Positions 20,230 through 30,160 of a DNA stretch of 64,000 bases are shown here, piece after piece. Made by a program: the position numbers and the translations under genes. Every line of letters starts with the position of its first letter. Position 1 is the first letter of the stretch. The notes under the pieces were generated by a model that did no database searches, was not told where the DNA came from, and was given only the letters and a program-made list of their open reading frames with translations. Source of the stretch: CAYXTI01 sp964468495 (lineage in GTDB: Bacteria; Pseudomonadota; Alphaproteobacteria; Rickettsiales; Rickettsiaceae); the NCBI GenBank assembly GCA_964468495.1, contig CAYXTI010000016.1, positions 124,001 to 188,000 on the forward strand. Direction: 5' to 3'.

Positions 20230-20259
20230 AAAAAAAAGCAACCATCCTTATAGAGTTAC
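20230..20259 (-). terminator. Probable Rho-independent terminator after the DUF2155 gene
   Basis: Read on the minus strand, GTAAC and GTTGC (with one G-U pair) form a short stem around a 12-base loop, followed at once by eight T residues (complement of the A-run 20230-20237). It lies about 70 bases past the DUF2155 stop and ends the plsC unit ahead of the yhhQ-like gene. Confidence 0.5.
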
Positions 20260-20325
20260 TGACTACATGATATTATATCTAATTACATACAAATTAAAAG
20301 TAATAAATATAACATGTTATATTTA

Positions 20326-20907
20326 TTACATACAATCAACAGGGATAATTTCATATACCGGATGTTCCACCGTAGACAGTGAAAGATATTTAGAAGTAAT
20401 CCATCCAGAAAAAACTATCTTTGGATGATCATTTACTATGTACTCTAATACATTTATCCACATAAGATTATAACTATCATAAGGATCTGTATTTTTTATA
20501 CATTGAGAAATCTCAATAGATAAGTTAGCAAAAAATTTTAGCTGATTCAACTCTAATATCACTTTATCTCTTTTTGCAATGACTTTATTCAACACAATAA
20601 CTCGTGCTTTATTATATTTGATTAACGAACTATTACTTGAAGTAAACAAATTATCATTGACATTAATTTTTTCCTGTTGTTTAGTAATTAAGAAATTATC
20701 TTTGGTAAGATCAATATTAATACATCTATCTTTGTAATAAGGTAAGCTATAATCTCTAATATAATTATACCTTCCCTCTTCATCTTGATTTTCTGGATCT
20801 GCTATTGTATCTGTTTCTATACTATCTGCTATAATAGCAAATGAAAACAATTCCAATATTATTAGAATCACTAATCGACAAATAAGATTAAACATAATAT
20901 ATAACAA
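20326..20907 (-). CDS. DUF2155-family exported protein
   Basis: The function is unknown. The N-terminus looks like a signal peptide ending near IIADS. The C-terminal half carries the alphaproteobacterial DUF2155 pattern: ARVIVLNKVIAKRD, an L.F..L.I...QC segment, a VFSGWI motif, and the ending HPVYEIIPVDC, equivalent to HPVYDVWxxxC. Two cysteines (about 136 and 192) could form a disulfide, compatible with the DsbB in this window. An N-terminal acidic insert (ETDTIADPENQDEEGR) is not family-wide as far as I can judge. It follows plsC by 19 bases, suggesting an envelope role. Confidence 0.75.
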   Translation of the reverse strand: MLYIMFNLICRLVILIILELFSFAIIADSIETDTIADPENQDEEGRYNYIRDYSLPYYKDRCINIDLTKDNFLITKQQEKINVNDNLFTSSNSSLIKYNKARVIVLNKVIAKRDKVILELNQLKFFANLSIEISQCIKNTDPYDSYNLMWINVLEYIVNDHPKIVFSGWITSKYLSLSTVEHPVYEIIPVDCM

Positions 20908-20926
20908 TTTTTAATATGATTTAATA

Positions 20927-21664
20927 TTACTCAATTAACAAACCTTTTTCTCTATTAATTCTTGACTCAATATAATTAGTAAGAGACCTGGTATCATATT
21001 TAAATAATTCTGCTTTACTTATAACCTCAATAACTTTAACAGTAATTGTTCCAGATTTCAAAAACCAAAATCCTTTTGGCCAAAATAACCCTGCATTATG
21101 TACTATCATAACTATAGGCACACCTGTAGTTAAAGCTAGCTTTGCTGCACTTGGTTTAAATTTCACACTACGATCTACTGGAACACGAGTACTTTCTGGA
21201 AAAATAACAAGAGATAAACCTGATTCTATTTTTTTCACTCCTTCATTTAATATTTCAGTTACTGACATACTATTCTTACGATTAATAGCAATAGGATTAA
21301 GCATTTTTAGCAAAAAACCAAATACTGGAATATAATATAATTCCTTTTTTATTACCCAAGAGTGAATTGGTATAATAATTTGCATAAAGAAATTTTCCCA
21401 AAATGACTGATGATTAGCTAAAACTAAGTAAGGATCCTTATCTTTAGGTAATTTATCTAATCCTGAAACTTTATAGTTAATATTTAGTATAATTTTAAGA
21501 AAAAAAACAAAAAAAATAGAAAACAACTCAGCAAGCTTATAACGTATAAAATAACTCATTGAAAAAATATTAACTATTAAAGATACAACAAGCATTAATA
21601 AAAGTATAATAACAATTATACAATAAAAGCTAAGTATCCTTAACCGCCAAAAAAATAAGATCAT
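20927..21664 (-). CDS. plsC: 1-acyl-sn-glycerol-3-phosphate acyltransferase PlsC
   Basis: PlsC adds the second acyl chain to lysophosphatidic acid at the inner membrane. A hydrophobic N-terminus (about 1-60) precedes acyltransferase motif I, NHQSFWE, with His85 and an acidic residue five positions on. That residue is Glu90 rather than the textbook Asp, a variant I associate with alphaproteobacterial PlsC. Motif III, FPESTR, follows at about 155. Length is 245 residues. It forms a two-gene unit with the DUF2155 gene. Confidence 0.9.
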   Translation of the reverse strand: MILFFWRLRILSFYCIIVIILLLMLVVSLIVNIFSMSYFIRYKLAELFSIFFVFFLKIILNINYKVSGLDKLPKDKDPYLVLANHQSFWENFFMQIIIPIHSWVIKKELYYIPVFGFLLKMLNPIAINRKNSMSVTEILNEGVKKIESGLSLVIFPESTRVPVDRSVKFKPSAAKLALTTGVPIVMIVHNAGLFWPKGFWFLKSGTITVKVIEVISKAELFKYDTRSLTNYIESRINREKGLLIE

Positions 21665-21895
21665 TAATATTTATTACAATTTATATTACTAATTAATAAT
21701 AGTTTAAATTAATATAAGCATATACTTAATATTATTTTAGAGTTATAGCAAGTAATTTTTATTATTTTTTATTAGAATTTAACTTTCAAAAAAATCTTTA
21801 ATTATAATTATTATATTTTTATATAATAATATTTAATAAATTTTAAAGTCTAAAATATTAAATAACTATAAAATTTAAAATAATAACACTAAAAA

Positions 21896-22789
21896 TTAAT
21901 TAAAATAAGGAATTGAGATAATTATTTCTTTTCCAAAAACCATTTTTGAAATGACTATCCGTGTAGCATATAGTAACATTCTTTTATTATTCTCTACTCC
22001 ATATTTTTTATCTCCTACTATAGGACAACCTATTTGTTTACTATGTATCCTTAATTGATGCTTTCTTCCAGTTAATGGAAAAAATTTAATAATAGATCTA
22101 TTATTAATAGTATTTATTACCTTATATTGACTAATAGCTATCCTTTTTTTCTTATAATTATTAGTTTGATCTTCATAATTATTCTCTCCAATCCAACTTT
22201 TTATTTTTCCTTCTCTTTTTATTGGATAACCTGTACAAATAGCAACATATGTTTTATCTATTAACCGCTTTTTAAAAGCTTCAGTAATCCTTACAGCACT
22301 ATAATACCCTTTAGCAATAAGTAATATTCCACTAGTATCCTTATCTAAACGATGAACAATCTTATATTCCTTATTTATATTATTATTCTTCCTGTTTAAA
22401 TAATTTAATGCATCTGCAATAGAAAAAAGTATTTTACTTCCACCTTGAACTGACAACCCTGATGGTTTATTAATAGCAATTAAATCATTAGATTGATATA
22501 CTAAATATTCTGATAATAATTTACTAGCTAATAGCTTTACTGATAATGAATAAGAATTACTACTATGTTTATTAATTCGACTAAACTTAAATTGAGAAAT
22601 CTCATTAGATAACTCTATAACATTTCCAGATACTACTCTAAAATTTGCTTTTATTTTTTTTTTATTAACTTTGATCTGCCCTAAGCGAAGAAATTTTTCA
22701 ATAACTCCTTGAGTTAATAAATTATAATAACGACGCAAATAACTATCAAGCCTAACAGGAATCTCTGTTTGTACATACATTTTTATCAT
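21896..22789 (-). CDS. RluC/RluD-family 23S rRNA pseudouridine synthase
   Basis: An N-terminal S4 RNA-binding domain (about 10-75) is followed by the RluA-type catalytic domain. Motif I is INKPSGLSVQGG and the catalytic Asp is in VHRLDKDTSGILL. The GRKHQLRIH motif and CPIVGDKKYG are also present. NKPSGLSVQGG resembles RluC more than RluD, so 23S sites 955/2504/2580 would be the expected targets, but paralogues are hard to separate by eye. Its neighbours on the same strand are unrelated. Confidence 0.88.
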   Translation of the reverse strand: MIKMYVQTEIPVRLDSYLRRYYNLLTQGVIEKFLRLGQIKVNKKKIKANFRVVSGNVIELSNEISQFKFSRINKHSSNSYSLSVKLLASKLLSEYLVYQSNDLIAINKPSGLSVQGGSKILFSIADALNYLNRKNNNINKEYKIVHRLDKDTSGILLIAKGYYSAVRITEAFKKRLIDKTYVAICTGYPIKREGKIKSWIGENNYEDQTNNYKKKRIAISQYKVINTINNRSIIKFFPLTGRKHQLRIHSKQIGCPIVGDKKYGVENNKRMLLYATRIVISKMVFGKEIIISIPYFN

Positions 22790-22850
22790 ATCATAAATTA
22801 ATAAAATATTTTTAAAACTAGAAATTTTGTTTTCAATTTCTAATTATATT

Positions 22851-23888
22851 TTAGTTGCTTCTAATTAAAAATAATAACCTTAGTAGTAACATTAATAACA
22901 CTATAGCAAATAATTGATGGAATAAAGCTAGAACTATTGGCACAGAAAAAATAAGCGTTGTAATACCTATAATTATCTGAATTAAAACAACAATAAATAT
23001 TACTAACAAAGAGAAGGTTAGTTGATTATTTTTTAAATATAAACTATAAATGCATATGCTGGTGATAGCAAAGAAAATTATACATGCAAATAATCTATGA
23101 AAAAACTGAACTAATACTGGATTATTAAGTATAGAAAAACTAATATAATTAACATCATTAAATTCTCTAGGAATTATACTCTCTCCCATATACGGAAAAG
23201 TGTTATATACAAGACCAGCCTTGAGACCAGCTACTAAAGCACCAAAAAATATTTGTATAAATAACAAAATTATAAAAACTACTAACATAGTTTTTATAAT
23301 TTTAAACTTTTTTGCGACTATAGGAAATACTTTATATAACATACCTAATAACTGCCAAAATAATAAGCTAAATATAATTATTGCCAATAATAAATGGCAA
23401 GCTAATCTATAATGGCTAATATAAGGATTATTAATTAATCCACTTTTAACCATATACCATCCCATTACTCCTTGAGCACAAATGAGTAATAATATCAATA
23501 AGTAAGGCCATATATTAGCCTTAACAATATAATTCTTAACAATAAAAAAGCATAAAGGAAAAAAATATACAACCAATATAACACGCCCTATTAATCTATG
23601 AATAAACTCAATCCAATAAATTATTTTAAAATCCTCTATAGTTAACAAAAAATTATTTATTTTGTATTGAGGAAATTGCTTATATTTATTAAATTCATGG
23701 TACCATTCTTCTATACTAAAAGGAGGAATAATTCCTAAAAATGGTTTCCACTCAATAATAGATAACCCAGAATCAGTTAACCTAGTAAGACCTCCTATAA
23801 CAATAATAGTAAATACCAATATACACATGATAACTAACCACCAAGTTATTATTTTGATCTTACCCTCTAACATTAATATATTTTTCAT
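22851..23888 (-). CDS. ctaA: Heme A synthase (CtaA/Cox15)
   Basis: The protein oxidises the C8 methyl of heme O to make heme A for cytochrome aa3 oxidase. It has eight membrane segments in two four-helix halves with paired heme-ligand histidines: EFIHRLIGR and HYRLACHL in the first half, FFHRLFACI and LFHQLFAI in the second. GGLTRLTDSGLSIIEWKP is the Cox15-type N-terminal signature. The 345 residues match the alphaproteobacterial/mitochondrial type. It implies a heme-A terminal oxidase elsewhere in the genome. Confidence 0.95.
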   Translation of the reverse strand: MKNILMLEGKIKIITWWLVIMCILVFTIIVIGGLTRLTDSGLSIIEWKPFLGIIPPFSIEEWYHEFNKYKQFPQYKINNFLLTIEDFKIIYWIEFIHRLIGRVILVVYFFPLCFFIVKNYIVKANIWPYLLILLLICAQGVMGWYMVKSGLINNPYISHYRLACHLLLAIIIFSLLFWQLLGMLYKVFPIVAKKFKIIKTMLVVFIILLFIQIFFGALVAGLKAGLVYNTFPYMGESIIPREFNDVNYISFSILNNPVLVQFFHRLFACIIFFAITSICIYSLYLKNNQLTFSLLVIFIVVLIQIIIGITTLIFSVPIVLALFHQLFAIVLLMLLLRLLFLIRSN

Positions 23889-24012
23889 ATTATAAAAAAC
23901 AGATAATACTAATCTTTATTTATATTACATTAAATACAGTTCTTTTCCCAATACGCTTCAAAAGTCTAATTAGTTTAGAGCTAATAATATACATTATAAA
24001 TTATATACAATG

Positions 24013-24996
24013 CTAATACACTCTGCTAATTAAGAAATCTATTAATAGCTTTAAATAATATTTACTTTTATTATCTATATAGATATTATTTAAATTGATC
24101 AGTGCTTTATTTTTTAATATTTGTAAATATTGTTTTATATCATCCCTAATCTTCCACTGTTCTATTAAAGATTTAACTTGATCAAATTGAATTACTGATT
24201 TTTCTTTACTATAAAATATTTTTTTTAACTCATATTGTTGAGAAGAAGTCATTTTATTATAAAGTAATATCAATGGTAACGTAACTTTAGATTCTAAAAA
24301 ATCAGCTCCAACAGTTTTGCCTACCACATCAGAACTACTAAGATAATCCAACATATCATCAACTATCTGAAACATATAGCCTAAATTATATCCAAATTTA
24401 CGTAAAGCATTACGATGTTGCTGTTTCTGGTTAGAAACGACTGCCCCTACTTCACAAGAAGCAGCAAATAATTCTGATGTTTTTGCTGTGATAACTTTAT
24501 TATATTGTTCTTGGTTGATAAACTCCTTATTTTTTAAATTAGTAAGTTGTGCAACCTCTCCAGACACTATTACTGCTGTAGCATTAGAAAGTATATATAA
24601 TGCTGTTATAGATTCTGTTGCTACTATTAATTTAAAAGATTGACTTAAAAAAAAATCTCCTACTAATATACTAGCTTTATTACCCCATACAACACTTGCT
24701 GTAGGCAAAAATCGCCTTATCATAGTACCATCTATAACATCATCATGCAACAAAGTTGCCATATGAATAAATTCTATAGCTGCAGCAAGTCTTATATTAT
24801 TATTCCCTTGATATCCAAACAATCTTGATGATAGAATAGTTAAAATTGCTCTAATCCTCTTTCCTTTTGATTTGATTAAATATTTACCTATGGTTTGAAT
24901 CATTTCCTCTTGCCCAAACAATCTATCCAAAATTAAATTATTAACCTTATTCATATCATCTCCCAAGTAAAGATGTATCTCTTCTAATAAATCCAA
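24013..24996 (-). CDS. ispB: Polyprenyl diphosphate synthase (octaprenyl type)
   Basis: This is a trans-prenyltransferase that builds the ubiquinone side chain from isoprenyl diphosphates. Both Asp-rich motifs are present: LLHDDVIDGTMIRR (DDxxD) near residue 80 and IVDDMLDY near 200. GKRIRAILT (about 45) binds the diphosphate. The 327 residues and the small-residue pattern before the first DDxxD fit an octaprenyl-length enzyme, but chain length cannot be proved from sequence. Its product would feed the pathway containing UbiD and Coq7. Confidence 0.9.
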   Translation of the reverse strand: MDLLEEIHLYLGDDMNKVNNLILDRLFGQEEMIQTIGKYLIKSKGKRIRAILTILSSRLFGYQGNNNIRLAAAIEFIHMATLLHDDVIDGTMIRRFLPTASVVWGNKASILVGDFFLSQSFKLIVATESITALYILSNATAVIVSGEVAQLTNLKNKEFINQEQYNKVITAKTSELFAASCEVGAVVSNQKQQHRNALRKFGYNLGYMFQIVDDMLDYLSSSDVVGKTVGADFLESKVTLPLILLYNKMTSSQQYELKKIFYSKEKSVIQFDQVKSLIEQWKIRDDIKQYLQILKNKALINLNNIYIDNKSKYYLKLLIDFLISRVY

Positions 24997-25387
24997 TGCA
25001 ATACCTTAACATAAATAATACCAAAACACCTAATCATAAAAAAATACCCCAAAAAAGCTAAAAATAAATTACCATTGATTTACTAACCTAACTAATTAGA
25101 TTAGAATCTACTAAAATATAAGAACTAAAATTATCTAATACTTAGCTGAAAATTAAGTTTTGATATCATATAATAACCTATTATACATACATTAAAAACA
25201 ATATAACCAAACTTATATACTGCTACCTTCTAGACATAATATATATATATTCTAAATTTCTTTTTTCTAGATCTTGAGATTATTAAATTATTATTTATTC
25301 ACTTCAGACAACTACATGTTTCTTCCTTACCATTACTCATCTCATTAGAAATGACTATAATATTACTAGAATCATCTACCTTATATC
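24997..25387. other. 391-base intergenic region upstream of ispB
   Basis: No gene is seen. It contains a small inverted repeat TAGATT-AG-AATCTA at 25097-25110. The segment 25309-25387 is open in frame with the preceding gene beyond its stop codon (about 25 codons, no early ATG) and is judged to be chance. Confidence 0.45.
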
Positions 25388-27064
25388 TTAATTATTTTTA
25401 AGCATTTCATTATAAAACAATAGCATATTTTGTAAGGTACGATCATTTATATCAAAATAAGGTACTAATTTTTTTATTTTTGTCAATGCATCATCTCCTC
25501 CTCCAACCATCTCAAAAAATTTATTATACAAACATGATTCATATATAACAGTTATGTCTTTTATCTTCACTGATCCTATTTTAGATTTTTGTGATTGTTG
25601 ACTATTAATGTTATAACTAATAATAACATCATCAGAGATAGACTTAGGATAATCTGAAATTATTTTCAAAAAAATTTTATTTACATTAGAATAAACAGCT
25701 TTAACATCTTGCGATAAATGACGATATTTACCAAAAATAAAAAACCATCTAGAAAAAAAATCTACTACATCACAATAATTTTGTATATATAACCTACCAT
25801 TTGTTATCCATTTTGAAGAAAATACATTATATGGATTAAGTATAGTAGGAGGTTCTATCTCGCTTGTTAACTTTATTCCTGAATTATTAGAAAAAAAACT
25901 AAAATCATTCAATTGAACAAAAGGTTTATCCGATATATAATCCGAATTTAAATCTATAATAACATTATATTTTGTATTTTCTAATTGAGGTAAATGTAAA
26001 AAATCTTTATTAGTAATCATATAATTGATACCATTATTAATAAGTTTTCCAATTGAATTAGATGTAATTGCAGGAAAAATAAAGTTATAGAAAGACAGTA
26101 ATTTATTACCAAACCCCTCTTTAATTTCTATATCAGTATTAAATACTACGCTTAATTTTGTTTTAGTCCTATTATTAGGATCTGTAAAATATTGACACTC
26201 TATTTTTTTTATTGGAATAATTTCTATAGTTTCTCCTTTAAAATACCCTTCTAGTGCTATTAAATAGTTTTTTAAAAAATCTTTAATATAGCTTGCAGAT
26301 GTTTTAATTTCTGCATCAATTTTTAAATCAACTTTATTAGGTATAGTAAATACTCCACTAAACAAACTTTTTGGTAAGACTATATTAGAATAATCAGCTT
26401 TTTTAATAGAATTAGTTTTTACTTGATAACTAACACTATATTGTTGAGGAATATTATATAAAAAATCATTAATATTTAAATACCATTTTGTATTTTTCCA
26501 TATTAATTTCAGAGACTCATAATCCTTATCAAATAACTGCTCTTGTGTTCCTATATCAAATATTTTAACTTTTTTTGTAATAATATTACATTCCTTAATA
26601 TGATTTACAATTTCAAAAGGATCTTTCATTTTTGATAATGTATAAAACAACGATTTTCCTATAGGTATTTTTATAGCTAATAAAAAATCTTCTACTTGAA
26701 TTTTTACTCCAAAATCATATCCTACAGGCTTATAAGATGACGTAACATCACCATTATATCTAATATAAAATTGATCATCAGATAAAGAATAACTTATCCT
26801 AATAGGATCTAAATAAGAAGTTTTTGATCCTTTAGTTTCTTCTGCATAACTATGAATTATTGCTTCCATTTTAAATGGAAATCCAACTAAACTTAATTTA
26901 GAAAAAGAAACATTGTATGAACCTAATAATTTCTCAAGATTAATTGGTTTATTAGCATAATAATTAATATTTTTAGTAATATTATTTACTAAATAAATCC
27001 ATCCAGCACAATAAAGCAAAACTACGCTTAATAATAATATCAATATTATTTTTAAAATACGCAT
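25388..27064 (-). CDS. Membrane-anchored exported protein of unknown function
   Basis: I do not recognise this 558-residue protein with confidence. One N-terminal membrane segment (about 4-22) is followed by a long hydrophilic, beta-rich region with no further membrane helices, so it is probably an anchored periplasmic protein. The phrase LSLVGFPFKMEA near residue 55 resembles the GFPFR segment of the alphaproteobacterial DUF2125 family, and the overall layout (anchor plus beta-rich body) is compatible with that or an AsmA-like protein. It lies 108 bases downstream of tlc on the same strand and may share its transcript. Confidence 0.6.
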   Translation of the reverse strand: MRILKIILILLLSVVLLYCAGWIYLVNNITKNINYYANKPINLEKLLGSYNVSFSKLSLVGFPFKMEAIIHSYAEETKGSKTSYLDPIRISYSLSDDQFYIRYNGDVTSSYKPVGYDFGVKIQVEDFLLAIKIPIGKSLFYTLSKMKDPFEIVNHIKECNIITKKVKIFDIGTQEQLFDKDYESLKLIWKNTKWYLNINDFLYNIPQQYSVSYQVKTNSIKKADYSNIVLPKSLFSGVFTIPNKVDLKIDAEIKTSASYIKDFLKNYLIALEGYFKGETIEIIPIKKIECQYFTDPNNRTKTKLSVVFNTDIEIKEGFGNKLLSFYNFIFPAITSNSIGKLINNGINYMITNKDFLHLPQLENTKYNVIIDLNSDYISDKPFVQLNDFSFFSNNSGIKLTSEIEPPTILNPYNVFSSKWITNGRLYIQNYCDVVDFFSRWFFIFGKYRHLSQDVKAVYSNVNKIFLKIISDYPKSISDDVIISYNINSQQSQKSKIGSVKIKDITVIYESCLYNKFFEMVGGGDDALTKIKKLVPYFDINDRTLQNMLLFYNEMLKNN

Positions 27065-27172
27065 TTCACATTCTTTTTTAATTAATATTTATTTAATTAG
27101 TCACCTCTTTTATAGTTAAGAGTATACTATGTATTTAGTATTAATAGAGCTAACTAATTATTTACATCTTTT

Positions 27173-28669
27173 TTAATTAACAAACTTTTTATACTCTTCA
27201 TTTAAAACTTTAATATGTAATAGCCATACTAACATTATAATAATAAAAATAGACATTAAATATATAATTACTGAATCAAATGTGGCCATTGGGTATAAAA
27301 TAAAAAAAAATGATTGTATAAAAGCACCTAATGACTTCCCAAACTTAAGACCTACTAGATCTACTACCGCTTTCCCCTTAGTTCTTAATTCAAGAGATAA
27401 AGGAATATATAGCATCTCTTTAGTAGTATCAAATAAAGAATATTTTGTAGCTTTAGTAAAAATATTTTGGATTGCTCCTACCATAACCACATAGTATATT
27501 ACTTGATTATTATCAATCCCAAAATTACCAAAAAAATTAAAAAATATTATACTAGCAAAAAATATAGAACCTGTTATTGCTATAACTATAGGAGTAAATA
27601 TACTTGCATGATACCATGATAATTTACGTAAAATATTGCTTCCAATAATAGTAAATAGAACACATGAGACCCCCATTCTTATATTAAAATTTCCCATAAA
27701 ATAGATATAATCAATAGTACTAGGATATAATATTTTAATTTTTGACTTCCAAACACCTTCTACTATATTTATTGCTAAACCATAACAAAATAATAAAACA
27801 ACAATAGAGCCTATATATCTAGATTTACCAATTAATTTTATACTCTCAAAAAAAGATAATTTAGTCTTAGTTTCTTTTGGAGATTTTATCAAATTTCCAT
27901 TCAATATAGTAAAACTAGAAATATAACAAACTACATATCTATATATAATCATTGCTACAACTCCTGCAACAATTATTGCTAGTATAGAAAACTGAATAAT
28001 TTTTATGCATTGTAAATCAATTACTGATTTCATTAGAGTATTTTTTTCTATATTATTTTTTGCAATATTAGAAAATATCAATAAAATTTTTCCTGAAAAT
28101 ATTACTCCTAAATTGCCAATCATACCAAAAATTGGATAAAAACGCTTTGCTATTTCAGTATTCAAAATATAATTAGTAAATTGCCAAAATAATAAGTTAA
28201 TAGTAATTACACTCCATAAATCAGAAAAAACATACATTAAAGCAAAACTCCATTCGCCAATTAAAAGTAAGGGCCATTTTAAATAAGGATACATAACAAT
28301 AAGATTGTTTATCTTATCCTTAGATGGGTGATAATAAGAATGGTTAGGGTACAAAACATAAGCAAATAATAGAAAAAAAATTAAAAAAGCTGTAATTATT
28401 AAATAAAATAAAACTTCATAACTAAAGATATTAGATAATCTAATATAAATAATAGTAAATAATATTGTTGAGGGTAAAACCAACCACAGTTTTAAAAAAC
28501 TAATTACCTCTGCGCCAATATTAGGTATAACAAGACTATCTTTGACTGCTCGTAGCATAGCAAAATTAAAAACAACACATAACATAATTAAAGCAATAGA
28601 TATAAATAGTTTTAATTCAGATTTTTTTATTGGCCAAATAATCTCCAATAATTGAGAATTATATAACAT
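27173..28669 (-). CDS. tlc: ATP/ADP (NTP/NDP) translocase of the Tlc family
   Basis: Tlc exchanges host ATP for bacterial ADP, or imports other nucleotides, across the inner membrane. It is a hallmark of obligate intracellular Rickettsiales, Chlamydiae and plastids. The 498-residue protein has about 12 membrane helices. The N-terminal part contains the family-typical LRAVKDSLVIPNIGAEVISFLK. Later segments include VEGVWKSKIK and the C-terminal KYSLFDTTKEMLYIPLSLELRTKGKAVVDLVG, which is highly diagnostic. Paralogues differ in substrate, so ATP/ADP exchange specifically is inferred. Confidence 0.95.
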   Translation of the reverse strand: MLYNSQLLEIIWPIKKSELKLFISIALIMLCVVFNFAMLRAVKDSLVIPNIGAEVISFLKLWLVLPSTILFTIIYIRLSNIFSYEVLFYLIITAFLIFFLLFAYVLYPNHSYYHPSKDKINNLIVMYPYLKWPLLLIGEWSFALMYVFSDLWSVITINLLFWQFTNYILNTEIAKRFYPIFGMIGNLGVIFSGKILLIFSNIAKNNIEKNTLMKSVIDLQCIKIIQFSILAIIVAGVVAMIIYRYVVCYISSFTILNGNLIKSPKETKTKLSFFESIKLIGKSRYIGSIVVLLFCYGLAINIVEGVWKSKIKILYPSTIDYIYFMGNFNIRMGVSCVLFTIIGSNILRKLSWYHASIFTPIVIAITGSIFFASIIFFNFFGNFGIDNNQVIYYVVMVGAIQNIFTKATKYSLFDTTKEMLYIPLSLELRTKGKAVVDLVGLKFGKSLGAFIQSFFFILYPMATFDSVIIYLMSIFIIIMLVWLLHIKVLNEEYKKFVN

Positions 28670-29410
28670 AATTATTTTAAAATTAATGAATAACGTAATT
28701 TAGGAAGCAATATCAAAGGATAACAATTTTTCAAGCAATATAATATAAATACGATTTATTAGTAATACATTAATTAAATAACAAAAATACTGAAACTATT
28801 ATAACTGCCGGAAAATAACTTTGTAATATAAAACATTGATAATGTCAATATTTAGTAAATAATAATATCAAGAAAAATTCTAATAAATAATATAAAAAAA
28901 TTTCTATAAATTCTTTATTAACTCTATAGTATTACTTAAATTTTCAATTATTAATACATTATATAATAAATTGATAATTTATATATAATATTTATTATAG
29001 TCTTGCTCTATAAAATGATGATAAAAATACCACTATAAGTTCTTATAATAAAAAAAAATATACAAAAAGTTTATTTTTTTTCTAGACATAAATAAAAACA
29101 GATGTTAAATTTATTATTAGTACTAAGCTAATTTAATGTTAAATATTTAGAATAATATATAAGTTATCTAATTATTATTTAGTATTAGGCTAAGACTTGA
29201 AATTACATAATTAAAGCAAGGTTGCGGTGTATATTTACCTTTCCCAGATTGATTATAACGGCTTCTACATCCGCAACATTGCTGCTTTATTTGGGTCTTT
29301 ATTGTGTTATAAAACCTCCTCTAAATTAACAAATAAAGACTCCAAATTATCTAATAAAGACTTGATAAAAATATAAAAGCTAGTTAAAAAATATTTAGTT
29401 AGTAGAGGGG
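28670..29410. other. 741-base intergenic region between yebC and tlc
   Basis: No protein gene is seen. Most of it is very AT-rich. The exception is an island of higher GC with strong dyad structure at about 29213-29288 (listed separately). The long distance to the tlc start would allow a long leader or an independent small RNA. Confidence 0.5.
29213..29288. ncRNA. Unassigned structured element, candidate small RNA
   Basis: Arms 29216-29231 and 29266-29282 pair as GCAA-g-GTTGCGG-TGTA with TACA-t-CCGCAAC-a-TTGC. This makes about 15 base pairs broken by a mismatch and a bulge. They enclose a 34-base loop that contains TTTCCCAG and AACGGCTTC. AAAGC/GCTTT outside could extend the stem. The element stands out by its GC content from the surrounding AT-rich spacer. 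The orientation is not decidable; either strand folds. I could not match it to 4.5S, tmRNA, RNase P or a known riboswitch. 6S RNA or a palindromic repeat element remain possible. Confidence 0.45.
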
Positions 29411-30160
29411 TTATAATAATTCATTTTTTAACTGCTCTGATAATTGATAATTAGAAAATACATTTTGTATATCATCACCTTCTTCTAAAAGATTAACTAA
29501 TTTTATTAAGTTTAGACCTTTTTCTTTATCAGTAACAATAACTACATTATAAGGTTGCCAATAAATAAATGATTTTTGAGGATCCCCATATTTATTTCTT
29601 AAACATTCTATACAATAATTAAAAGAATTACTTGATGTATATATATCATGTTTATCATTATCAGAAATAATATCAACTGCTCCGCCTTCTAAGGCAACTT
29701 CTAGGATATCTTCGTCAGATGCTATTCCTCTAGAATATACTACCCTTCCAACCCTATTAAATAAAAAACTAGCCCCTCCACTATCTATAACCTTTCCACC
29801 AAATTTTGAAAAAATACTTCTAATATAAGCTATAGCACGATTTTTTTTATTTGTTAATGATTCAATAATAAAGGCTATTCCACCAGGAATAAAAGCTTCA
29901 TATCTCATTTCAAATAATAATGATTTAGAATCAGAATTACTTGCTTGTAAAATAGCTTTATCTATTCTATCTTTTGGTAAATTATAATGTTTTGCATTTA
30001 TAATAGCGTTTCTTAACCTAGAATTAGAAACTTGATCTATACCACCACTCTTTACTGCAGAAAATAACTCATGAACTAACTTTACAAATAATTTTGCTTT
30101 TTTTTTATCTTGAGATTCTTTACGATGCTGAATATTTTTAAATTTAGAATGTCCTGCCAT
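29411..30160 (-). CDS. yebC: YebC/PmpR-family protein
   Basis: The 249-residue protein starts MAGHSKFKNIQHRKESQDKKKAK, the family signature, with three domains typical of YebC. Family members act as DNA-binding regulators, and YebC/TACO1 homologues support translation through difficult sequences such as proline stretches. The conserved KDRIDKAI and GxVFxxxG-like segments (here SGGASFLFNRVG) are visible. It is divergent from rpmB across 278 bases. Confidence 0.95.
   Translation of the reverse strand: MAGHSKFKNIQHRKESQDKKKAKLFVKLVHELFSAVKSGGIDQVSNSRLRNAIINAKHYNLPKDRIDKAILQASNSDSKSLLFEMRYEAFIPGGIAFIIESLTNKKNRAIAYIRSIFSKFGGKVIDSGGASFLFNRVGRVVYSRGIASDEDILEVALEGGAVDIISDNDKHDIYTSSNSFNYCIECLRNKYGDPQKSFIYWQPYNVVIVTDKEKGLNLIKLVNLLEEGDDIQNVFSNYQLSEQLKNELL

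Noticed and set aside
20186..20325. preQ1 riboswitch ahead of the YhhQ-like transporter
   Set aside because: The leader contains a hairpin plus T-run but no recognisable aptamer consensus. A terminator for the preceding DUF2155 gene explains it better.
25309..25387. Read-through extension or tiny gene after the 558-residue protein
   Set aside because: About 25 in-frame codons follow the stop, with no early ATG and no signal; consistent with chance.
29213..29345. 4.5S SRP RNA or tmRNA at the structured element
   Set aside because: The CCGCAAC segment and nearby GCTGC recall SRP RNA, but the invariant GGAA-tetraloop/AGCAG domain is absent in the right order. There is no T-arm or tag-coding sequence for tmRNA.
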